Shown here piece after piece: positions 27,801-39,800 of a DNA stretch of 64,000 nucleotides. The notes under the pieces are model-generated. The model made no database searches. It saw only the letters and a list, made by a program, of their open reading frames with translations, and had not been told where the DNA came from. The translations under genes were made by a program, and so were the position numbers. Each line of letters begins with the position of its first letter. Position 1 is the stretch's first letter. The DNA is from Apostichopus japonicus (taxonomy: Eukaryota > Echinodermata > Holothuroidea > Aspidochirotida > Stichopodidae). The stretch is from NCBI RefSeq assembly GCF_037975245.1, contig NC_092572.1, positions 12,746,769 to 12,810,768 of the forward strand, given 5' to 3'.

Positions 27801-30800
27801 AACTTGGAAAAGAAAATGCCAGCTCGATTTTCTCAGAAGTGAATTAATGAGGGTTATATAATCTCAAATAATAATAATAATCAGCAGTTATTTTTACAAT
27901 GCTTAAGTGACCACAATTGGGGGAAAAACCAGCAAGTGCTTATGGATTACAACTTACACGTCGGGTGGCTTACAATTCAACATTTTAGCTCAAATTTGGA
28001 AAATTTTCAATTTTAGAAAGTCATTTCAGGTGGGAAAACCGAAGATTGCTCTTGGATGAAAAACCACAGGTTTTACTATGACCTGGCCGGGTATCGAACC
28101 TGGAACTTCCCGATTGCAAAGCCTAATTACTTCAAATGCCACCGCCTTTATCCACTCGGCCGCAGTACCGGTATTCAAATGACATCCTAGGTTCTATGTA
28201 TTTTACGATTCTGAGACTTACCTCCTTCAGGACTGTACTGTGCAGGATCACATTGAGTAGCGGATGAGTTTGTACAGCTGTAACCACCGGGACAGTTGAT
28301 ACACGATGACTGTCCACCAGAGGAATAAGTACCTGGACAGGAAAACATCAAGAAAGAACCAAGGGTAAAACAAATGGTCAAGATTATTGCATTAATGACG
28401 AGATGCAGTTATACATACAGTGGGTATACACAGCTAAGCAAGAGATAAGTAGATCAAGTAAATGTTCATTTAACAACATCGGGAGGAATCAGGATGGGAC
28501 AGAATGGAGGAGATAATGAAGGTGAAAGGGAAGGGGAATTGGGAGGGGGGGTAGTTTTAACGAAAGAATAGTTTGTGACGAGACAGGGGGAATTGTAAAA
28601 AGGTAGAATCATCTATCAAAATCTCAACCTCCCCATGCCCCGCCGGCCCCCCCCCCCGCCGGCGCCCTCTTCTCAATTTCTAAAATAATCTCCATTACAA
28701 AGCTTCTAATGAGATTGTTTTTTTTTCTCACTTTTGAGTCTCTTTTATCAAACTGTTTTCTGCATTACAATAACTGTATTGGATAGTTGTGTAAAACTCT
28801 ACAGGTCTTTCATAGCAATACTATAGTAAAGTGACCAGGTGGGTAGGAAGCTTCCAAAAAGTGGGGGGGGCACAATATCAGAGGGGCACTTTCTCATTCC
28901 ATAACCACCACTTGTTATGCTACAAACGGATACACACCGGCCATATCACATAAAAATATATGATGTGTTAGTATGCTATCAATACCATTTTGGTGCACCT
29001 GAATAATTAAACTAAAATATTAAAATTAACAAAGGCTTAAAAGATATTCAAAAGACAGTTCTTCATCAAAGGAGCACATTTTATTTGCCAGTAGGGCACA
29101 TTTGCTATTTTGGAAAAAAGTGGGGGGCACATGCCCCCAGTGCTCCCCCCCCCCCGGCTCCTAGCACCCTGAAAGTGACATTACAAATGTAAATAAACTA
29201 GCTATGGAGATAACTTCAAAAGCAAATCTTACCAGAAGCACAGTCTTCTATCGTGGAAGTGGTCGGGCATCTCTTTCCGGCTGGGCAGGATGAACACACA
29301 GCTTCACCATAGAGGGCGTACTCCCCATCGTTGCACTCTGTCGGCTCTGTCGTGGGATCTGTGCAGGCTTTGCCGGCAGGACACGGTACGCACGAAGACT
29401 GCACTGAATCGGTTACCTCGTCGTAGGCGCATCGTGTGCAGTTATCTGAGCCCAGGGGAGCAACATAACCATCTGCACAGGAAGTTGGGGTTTGGGAGGG
29501 GTCAAGACAGGACTTTCCTTCTGGACAGGGTAAACAAGCTGATGCTGCTTCACCACTGTGGGAGACAAAAAAAATTGCCATATTTTCGATTAAAACTAAG
29601 GAAACATTTGACAATAAAAGCAGATTCACCAATATTTTTTAACTTATATATATATAACTATACCAGTAAATATAGGAGTCAACAGAAGAATAAAGACAAA
29701 TTTGTAACACCAAGGGTGTTCCCACAGGGGAAGGAGGAGGGACCTCTTTTCTGTCATACCTTTGTCCTCACCCCAATGGATAGTTGACTTTCTGTTGCCT
29801 GTTTTCGGTACTTTTCATTATTTCTTTTCAATTAATAATTTGGCAAGGTCCAAAAAAGACCAATACTTTTAACTTTTACGAAAGATGATGGTATACATTC
29901 ATGTGTAAGGTATAGATTCATCATGCAATGTGCTTTTACCTGTAATAGCCCTGTGCACAGGAGGTACACACCCCATCACCTGCCCTGCTTTTGTACCCGG
30001 GAGGACAAGGAGCGGAGCTATTCCTGTCGGGGCACTGGTACCCTTCCTCGCACTGAAAACAACTGGTCTGTCCCTCGCCACTTGAGTAGTAACCAAGATC
30101 GCATGGTATGGGTTCGTCGTACACCGTGGGACACATGCTCCCCTTGGGACACTGACGGCACTCGCTGCTACCATTCAGTGTGTACTGTCCACTGCCACAG
30201 AGTAACGGATTGATGGTGCCACTGACCGGACACGCATATCCACCGGGACAGCTGTCACAGTACTCTGCTGCACCGATGCTATAACTTCCAGGATCGCAAT
30301 CCTATATGAACAATTTAAACAATGACAATGTGTATTATTTTAACGTTTTTCCATTCGGTAAAATACCTGCCTGTCTTTCAAGAAAATCAACTTTTGCAGC
30401 CAAAAAGGGCAACAGAGGCTGAAAATGGCCGTGCTGGACATGGTACTATACTTTTTCTTTACTTATGAATTCGACATAAATATTGTCTTCACTTGATGAG
30501 TGATTGAAAGCGAGGAGATGCAGCAGGAAAGAACCAATCAACATCAATCGTTGCTAATAATGCATAAACTGATTCTGCGATCCGTCTGCACTTACAACAG
30601 TGTATTGATGGATCATTTTACCAAAGGAGGACAGTCTATGCGATTTTTTGCGATTTGAACCAGATACCATCATAAAGCATATAACGTATACTGTAGTCCT
30701 GTGATTTAACCAAGAAGATTTCGGTTTTTGTGTGACTTAAATGTCAAATTGCACAAAGTGCAGTACATGCAATTGCGATGACTGGAGAAACTGAACCACC

Positions 30801-33800
30801 TTAAACCACTTTGGAGCATATAAATTAGGAAATTTATAAGAGAATTTACTTACTGGTGATTGGAGAGGCTTGTTTTACAAGCGACCAAAAGTTAGGGTTT
30901 CTCATTGCTTAATAGGTCAATTATCCAGTGAAGGGTAGCTTCAGAGATCAAATTAGTTTGACAAATTGGTGTGTAAGCGAATGGGGGAATTTATAAGGGG
31001 TACAGTATGTTACCTAAAGAAAGAAAATTAACTGCAGTTGCTTACCAAGCATGCGGATGGGTCACTCTGACCCGGTTGGTCACTGTACTGACCGGCAGAG
31101 CATGGCACCCTGGCATTACTTCCACCGATACAGCTAGAAAGAAAGAGAGAGAAGAGAGCATCGTGGGTAAAACAATGATTATCATAATTATTTACACAAG
31201 TGAAATAATGGTGAATGATAATATCTTGCTGAGGAGGACCAAGTATTTGGAAAGTTGGATGGTAATTCATGGTAAGAATGTTAGCTCAGTGGTTAACGCC
31301 GGTTCGAGTCATTCAAAGATCAATGTACAGTATGTCGTCCAGTTACAGAGTTGTTGAAAATCAACAATTCATAATCATGGACGTTAAATATGAATCTAAG
31401 AGACTGACTTCGGTCAGCTTGCGGCTTTGATAAGCCAATGAGGCTTCTTCGCGAGTTCCTGCTTGCAGGAGGATATAAGATGCATACATGGTTAAACCTC
31501 TAGACCATCCTTAGCTCTGAAAAAAGCATTTCATGCCACTAGTTTTATATGAAAACATTAGTCAACCTGGGATGAGTTTAATTTTTATCATCCAGACAGT
31601 AATTATGGTAATGAAATCATTTTAAACAACAGTCATATATTGGTTAACAATAAAGTAATTTTCCAGTATAATCTTTTAAATCACAGAACAATTCATGTGA
31701 AAGATTTCATTAAAAAAGATAGCTCGGTAATTCCATATAACACGTTTCAAGCAAAAATATATATTAGAAATTTTCCTTTTACTTCGTACTTTGGGATTAT
31801 TCACGCCATTCCTAGTTATTGGAGGGGGTACCATGATTCTGTTTTGCTCCCAATGAGTGAAAATAACTTTAATATGTGCATGCGCACACATAAAATAACC
31901 AAAAATGTTTATAATAAGCTACTGTAATTACCGGTCTCTGTACGCCCCCGTCGTCTATTATGAAGTGGCAAGCTATGAATTTTCCAGTGAAAATAGATTG
32001 GAATAAGATTTTTAGGCTGCCTTATACGGCTGTGAATGACCCCAAAGTAGCATATCTACAATTGCGTTTTCTGCATCGTATTTTAGGCATAAATAGCTTG
32101 CTTTATAAAATGAAAATGGTTAATTCTCCACTTTGTTCATTTTGCAAGAATGCCGATGAAACACTAATACATTTGTTTTATAATTGTAGTCACGTTGAGC
32201 GATTCTGGGAGGTAGTGAATTCAATTGCATTAAAATTAATTATACTTTTAATTTGACCAATATTTGTTTTGGTGATATGGATAATCCTGTGAACTTTTTA
32301 ATTTTGCATGCTAAAAAGTATATTTATACTTGTAGGTTGAATAACAAATCCCACATGTGCACGAAATTTATTTTAAGTTTCGCTTTCAACTTGACCTTCA
32401 CTATTTTATATCTAAGCAAAACAACAATTTGTGTAACCTTAACGACTTCTATGATTTCTTTATGTAAGCTTCTTTTGTAAGTCTTTTTGCTTATTCTTTA
32501 GTATTATGTGTTACGGTATTGTAAATAAATACAGTGAAAAAAAAAAAAATTAGTCAACATGTACATCTATCTGTAAGCTTAATTCCCCTTTCTTTGTACA
32601 GACCATGAAGGCAAAACCACCATATTTCTCAAATATTAATAATTCAAGATGTTTTAAGCTCATGAAACCCAGACGATAATTATCCTAAATTTCAAAACAC
32701 TTTATCCTAGTGAAAAATAAGCTTAATAAATTTAATTATTTAGAACACTAAAAAACAGACTTTATCATGTCGGTTTTGTTGTCTGTATGTGTGTGATTAT
32801 AATTTACGATCCCACATTAATCCTGTCTAGACTAGAATTACCAGACGAGACATTGTTTGATGTTCGTATACATACAACATTCTTTGGTTGACCCCTCCCA
32901 ATGTACAGTAGCAATGAGGTGACGTGACAGCAGAAACATCTGAACAGCTTCCTATTGCATCATCATTGAAACCCAATTTCACTTATAAGACTTTCCTTGT
33001 TTTCTTAGCTTTGGAACAGAAAATTTGTTATTTGAGGTATCTTTCCTATGATCTAACTTTTCTCAAATTCAAAGACAGTTTATGACTGGACTTGACAGGT
33101 GAAAGCGAAAGACTCATTTTACCTTATCCATTTGGGTCAATTTCCTAATGATAAGTACCTCTCTGAATTGTACTCCAATATCATGCTCTCAAAGCACTGG
33201 TATTGTCAGTACAAACAGTTCCTAACCTTGATCTGATAGAAACATGATATTCATACTGCTTGCACTGATAATATGAGAGCTCTGAAGCGAGACATAACAC
33301 TTACAGTATAAAAAAACTGGGTGGGCAAAGCCAACAATTATCACTCATTTCCTCTGATTTTCAAAACATTCAATAAATTAAAAAATTAACTTAAAAATTG
33401 TTTAGGTCTGATGAATATTCATTATTCTTGGCAAATCCAATGACAACCATTCATGGTGATACTGTCAGTAATTGTTATTTCTATAAAGGCAGAACAGGTC
33501 TATGAATATTCATTCCGCTTGGAAAAGCTGATTTGCCAATTACTCCTCATCATTGCAAAGTGCACCATGATCTTCATTCCAAATTTTAAGTGCAACAAGA
33601 CTATGTTCTTTTAGGTTCAATTTCAGTCAGAGAGCTGGCTCTCATCTCTCATTCCTCGGACTAGTTACCATCTAGTTCTGACAAAAGTCCCACAAGGTCT
33701 ACATCACTGAATCTGTCACCTTCAATTTGTTGTCGTAATTACCTGCTAATTTAGCACATTTTATTATGGGTGACTGACAAAGGTACAGTACCTTACAATG

Positions 33801-36800
33801 GAGGACGACAGAATTAGGTCGGAAGTCTCTCGGGCTAAAAAAACAGACAATACTGTATATATCTGGGAATTTGGCAGTAATAGTATCTGAAAAATTATAT
33901 AGTAATTTATATAGTAAAACTACTTAACCATAGTGAGCACTATAAACTGTTTCGATACATTAGGCCATCAGCTGAAGCTCAAAATGTGGCTGTAAAATCA
34001 TTTTCGTTCCAGCAACACCGGGTCTAGATTTTTAATGCATTTTTGGGTAGTTTAATGCATCACAAACATTATATCAAAAGTTCTCCAAAAAATTTCCTGC
34101 AGTATTTTTGTAAGAAACTCTTGAAATTGGGTATGTTATGTAGACATTACGTGCTACGATGCTATGTATTAGGAACACATGTGCTAACGTTAGATTTGGT
34201 ACAGTGGTGCATACATACCACTCTTTTCTTATATGTTAAATTACGACTGATATATTTTTTTGTATAATAGTTGGGTCAGGGTTACAAGAATGGTGAAAGA
34301 AGATTCTGGTCTAAGGGTCAGTGAGGGTTGTTTTCAGGCATTACAAGTTGTGCCCCCCCCCCCCTCCATTTTTGGCCAAAATGGTAAAATATCACATTTT
34401 CAACTTTGAAATATGAAATACAATTTTTGCACATTATAACTTAAGGGTTTTAATTATAAAATTGTACCACTTTTAATTAACTCAGATATAATGCTTTGTA
34501 ATAAATCAAATATATTTAGATTTTCCCCCTATGTTATGAATGCATTTCGTCTGTGCATGTGTGCGTAAATATACACATATAATGAAAAGTTCCTCTCCAT
34601 AATTGTTACACTCCCCATCCAAACTGTTTTACAAATGCGACCCCCTCCCCCTCTACTTTACATGTAGCTAAATCCCTAGTTACAATGAGATGTACCAATG
34701 CCACAAGACCAGTGAGCTATTTCTTTTGTATAAATCAATATATTAGTTGGCACACTAAGACGTCATGGCATATTGTAGATGTGAAATAAAGTTATAGTCG
34801 GTATATATCCGTTACCTTAGTACTCTTTCTACAGTCTCCTGCAAAACTAGGTACTTTCTCCTTGTTACTGAAACGACATGTTTATAATTCGTATTCCTGC
34901 AAAAAGAGTTTCCAAGGGAGTTAACGTATAAAAGAAAAGATCGACAAGGTTTCGAATGGTATTTTGAGTAATAATAGTTCTATATTCTACAAATAATATG
35001 AATAATAAAGGTGAATGGTACAAATAAGTGAATAACGAAGACAGTTAACTTAAGCCCCAGATATAAAGAAATAATGTATCTATTAAGACTGGGTCGATAC
35101 ACTCAATGGTGTAGTAGAGCTGGGCCTTTGCGATGATTCAAGATACAGGTTCTTCATCAAAAGGCGCGGCGCGGAATTAATAAGTGATTAAAAGTTCATC
35201 CAAGGACAGTTGTACTAGTCTTAACAGTATCCACTTCAATTCACTGCATGGAAGTCAGATATGGTATGGAAAAGGGAAAGTCTATTCCGTAGTAGAGGTG
35301 AAGATAATTAGATGAAATAAAAGTCACTAAAGACTTGAATATCCTTCAGTCAAAACTTGAACAGATGCACAGAACATATTAACAATATGAATCAAACAGG
35401 TAACGAAATGTTAGGGCAAACAATAAAGAACCGTGATATTGGAACAGGGTCAGGGGCGATGGTTCCCCAACAACAGTATATAAACCTTTGACTGGTTTCA
35501 GGACGCGGTATTTGCGTCATCGTCATCAGTAAATGTAGTTGTGAATATGCAAGAGGTAAAGCATGCCCATAACACCCTCCTCCCCCCTCCCATCCCCTCT
35601 AAAAAAAAGTGTGATTTGAAGAAAATGTGGATATTTATCAAAGGTGTCTGGTAGGTAGGGTAATCTACGTAAAACTACTAATAGCTAAAATGAATATATG
35701 AATAAGATCATGTTTACTGGTTCCTTTAAACTCTGGGGAACAAAATAATGACAACATGACTTTGAAAAAGTTAACCCTCTTCACAAACTTCAAACTTGAT
35801 TAAAATTTCAGACTAAGATATCGAGATTTAACACCATCACAGTTCATCCTCCAAATCATCTTGCCCTGCATCAACAATCTCAACATCTTCTTGGAAGTTG
35901 CTGTAATTTCTATATTTACATAGGTCTGTACACGGTAGTTGTGCATTCATTCAGCAACATCTTCCTTTAAGACATTTGCCGACTCTACAGCTACTGCTGA
36001 CACACTGAAGCAAAACATCTGGGTCAGGTGGCTTCATCATCTAAGTGATTATAAGGTCATCATTTTCAAGTTTACATCCATGTCCCTCTGGTGAGAGTGC
36101 ATCAATCCTTGGCTGCAATGCCCTACTGTGAATAGCAGCCTGGTTGGTGCAGCGCTTAACATGCTGGATCAGAGCATCTTTTGTTTGGTGGTAAACTCTG
36201 CTCTGAGGAGGAGATGAACAGAACACCTTGTACCATGAAATTGGATATTTTTGAGTCTCACATTTTATGATGGGGTACCAATATAATTACAATTCAGCTA
36301 GAAATATGTTGCAAATTTCTTTAATAATTTCAATGGAAAGATTAACCTGATATTGCATCTCAAAGCATTTAGAGAATTTTTTAATTTTCCTTGGGGGAGG
36401 ACCCCCATATTCCAAAAGTCCTAGATCCACCCTGAACACTCAATGAACCACACATTGAAGAGAGTACTTTACCTTTCAAGATCTGTATGTCTTCCTTGTC
36501 AAGAATTGTATCTAGTTTCTTCAACATAGAGAGTGGTACCTCACTTCAATGGCAACACGGTCTTTTCCTCTAATATTCATAAAATCTGGGCTCATCTTTT
36601 TTCCGCTCTGCTGCTTGTCGAAGCAATACCTTAATAAAATGAAATAAAAAAAGGAAATTGTTTTGCATTTTCTGTTGATCAAGATGTAAGTTTGAACAAA
36701 TAAGAACTAAGGCAATTTTATTTATATACCATGTGATCTGCTCATCTTCTATGGACAAACAAAGACACATTCAAATTTTGCAAACCAGTGTCATGCAAAA

Positions 36801-39800
36801 GAGAATTAAAACAGGCTTTTTTTGACAGTACAGTACGTTATCTCTTAATGTTATGGTTTAAATTATACAATGGTAGATGATATCTGTTACTAATAATAAA
36901 GGAGACAGATACTTGTTCATTTTGGTAAAGCTAGACAGGCTGACCATAAGACCTTGCAAACCTAACCTTATTGCACCTTTGTTACACTTATTTTTCTAAC
37001 TAATATAATATCTCTATCATTCAAATAAAGGGCCACAGTAAGAAAACTATGAAGCCTGTATTTAACACTTACTGTAGGCTAGTGCCCCAGATGGAGAATT
37101 TGAAACAAATTTCCGTTCCTACCACCTTATAACAAAACAAATCAGATGACCATGCCACTAAGTAATTATATTATGTTCAGGTCCAACACTGTGCCCTTTG
37201 ACTTGGATTCTATCCCTTAAGAGCTACTGATCTTGCATTATGCAACTTCTCTTAACACTTCAACTATGCCACAGAAGTACAAGTAGAGTCGTGTAGTATG
37301 CTTAGGCTTACCTCCATCGAAAGTCTCTGCCTGCTGCAGCTTGTCCCGTTTGCAACGCCTAGTAATGTATTGTTTCTTTTCCCACATATAATAAATTGAA
37401 CAGGCAATACACCAGAGCTTCTGCTTGGTTTCCTCGATCTTTTCCGTCAATTCTTCGTTTAAAATCATATGGGGTCTCCTCTGGAACTGTCCGTTTTCTT
37501 GCAGCAATGTGCTTGCTATCAATGAACCGCCTGGAACACTTATCGTGGAACCCCATCATACTATGCTGTTGAGCACACGCTTGATCGTAGTAGGCCATGG
37601 AGTAATCAGTAGTACGGCGATATCACTGTCTCCGCCGCTGAGATTAAGCCAATCTTTAGCGCAGGAAGTAACTTTATTCCATCGTTTATTCGTCAGTGCC
37701 TTGAATGCTTCAAATTTTACAGATTCAATGTGCACTGAGCACTGTAGATTTCCGTGTGTCGGAGACTGACTAGCGCCCGTGGGAGCCGCCATGTTTGTTG
37801 TTTTCTACAAAGATTGCACACAGAACTCATGGCTCATTGGACAATTCATATCACATGGTACAGATATCTCACTGGCGCACAACTTTTGAACGTAAAACGG
37901 CAGGTTTCTTAACATACGCAATAAAAAATATAGTTCGATCTTTCGAGCGGAATTGCAAAAAAACTGCAGGAAAGTACATGGAGAACTTTTGGATCATTAA
38001 TCTTAGTTAATTTATGTATTCAATGCTGTAGAGAAATTTTAGACCCGCAGTTGCTGGAACGAAACAAGCGAATTTCGACCTTCAGCTGATGGCCTACATC
38101 AAGTCTTAAGCATTAATGCAATACAAACTGTTTCACAGTGATTTTAAGTTTGCCAAATAGTTTCCTATGAATTTTCAAAGCAAGAATCAAGTTACTGTAC
38201 AGCATCTTCACAAGTCTGTTTCATTTGTAAAAATTAAGAATGTCACCTTTCAATCAACATTGTTTCTGACATTAAATACACAAAATTAAGATACCTTTCC
38301 AGTCAATTGCCATGTCAGTTATTTCTTCAACTTCCCCCAATCTATTTTAAAAAATGTTCCGTATCCACGTTGCCTACTTGTAGCAAAAAGGTGGAAAGTA
38401 ATTAGCTTCAAGCTTATTCGTGACAACATTTTCTTCTCCTCAACTCTCCTTTGAAGTATAAGCTGGGCCACAGTAAACCTGCCATCATTAAGATGGTTCT
38501 TCATTGTTAACAGTTGATGCTTAAAATTCTCAAGAGACTAATTTTCCAGAATTTCTTTCAAGTCTTTAAGCATCTATGGAAACCTATATCATACATGGTT
38601 TCTGCAGTCTTTAAATTGAACAGTTAGGTTTTTTTTGCAAATCCATGCAAACTGTTGCCTCAAGATACACTAAGCCTTTATGTATTGTACAATGTGTATG
38701 CTAACTGGCAGGCAAAACGTTAAACTGAACTACTGGACGTGATGAGACACTAACAAACTAGAACTGCATATGCCTGCAAATACGCATTATTGTAGTGTGC
38801 GTGGAGCGCTTGCAGTATTAGGAAGAACTTTGCAAATTATGTATTATTGTAGTGTGCATGAAGTGCTTGCAGTATTAGGAAGAACTTTCGGTTGTTAATG
38901 GTGTTATTTTTTGGGCGGACAACACACACCAGGGATAGGAGTATAGTCATATTGTAGGAACCTACAAAGTGAGGGTGCTGGTGAGCGCCTCGAAAGGTTC
39001 AGAACAATGTTGGCTACACAGCTAGCCTCTGAAACTGCAAATGTACAGAGACTATATGAACCTTTAAGTTTCAACGTCCAGTCATGTATCGTTCAATTGG
39101 CAAGTAATGCCAATATTGTAGCATGCACTACAATAACAACTGTACCTGTATGCCAACATGCAGTTCATTCCAAAGCTAACTGGACGGTACTTGTGCAGAC
39201 ATTGAGAATCAATTGACAAAAAGATCCTAACAAAAGATTAGATAAAAATGCTATTTTAAATATGTTATTTGTTGCTCAAAGCTTAAGGGTTCATTGCCAA
39301 TTTGTCAATGTCAGATGATGGATTGAGTTAAAAAGAACTGGATTACATTTTTGCATTTATGATTGAAGCACTGAGGCGGCGATGTTGGTAATATTTTTGC
39401 AAGGCGGACAGATAGGCGACCACCTCACAAACCAGAATACCAGGGGAAACCCTGTGTATGTATGTGACAACATGTGTAGGAGTACAACAAAACAGTGACA
39501 ATACACAAAACTATATGTTTCACAGTATTAACACATGTTATTCTATATACAGGTGTCTGATCACCCTAAATCAACTTAACAAACTAACATGATATCACAG
39601 GAAGTCAAAACAGAGAAAATAGTTTACAAAGTCTAACTGTTAATCTTATTTTGTTTTTGTAACCAGCTCCCATATACTGTATATCCCGATTAAGAATTCT
39701 TCCGTCTCCTTATCACGACCAAATATCAAAAGTTACGACGGGTTGTGTACATGTTCCTGTGGCAACGCTCTGCTAATCAAATAAAGCCATTCGAAACGAG

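Larger units (their letters stand above)
33961..38096 (-). mobile_element. 4.1-kb DNA-transposon-like unit with terminal inverted repeats enclosing a broken gene
   Basis: Left end 33961-34026 and right end 38040-38096 are inverted copies: TAGGCCATCAGCTGAAG, then a variable middle, then TTCGTTCCAGCAAC and CGGGTCTA. The outer flanks share ACAT next to the ends, a possible short duplication. Inside, on the minus strand, is a decayed gene at 35850-37792 (separate entry). Together they look like an autonomous DNA element that has died. The superfamily is not recognisable to me. Confidence 0.55.

Noticed and set aside
29290-29787. 165-codon plus-strand open frame
   Set aside because: It is antisense to exon 5 and extends into intron 4 without any family resemblance.
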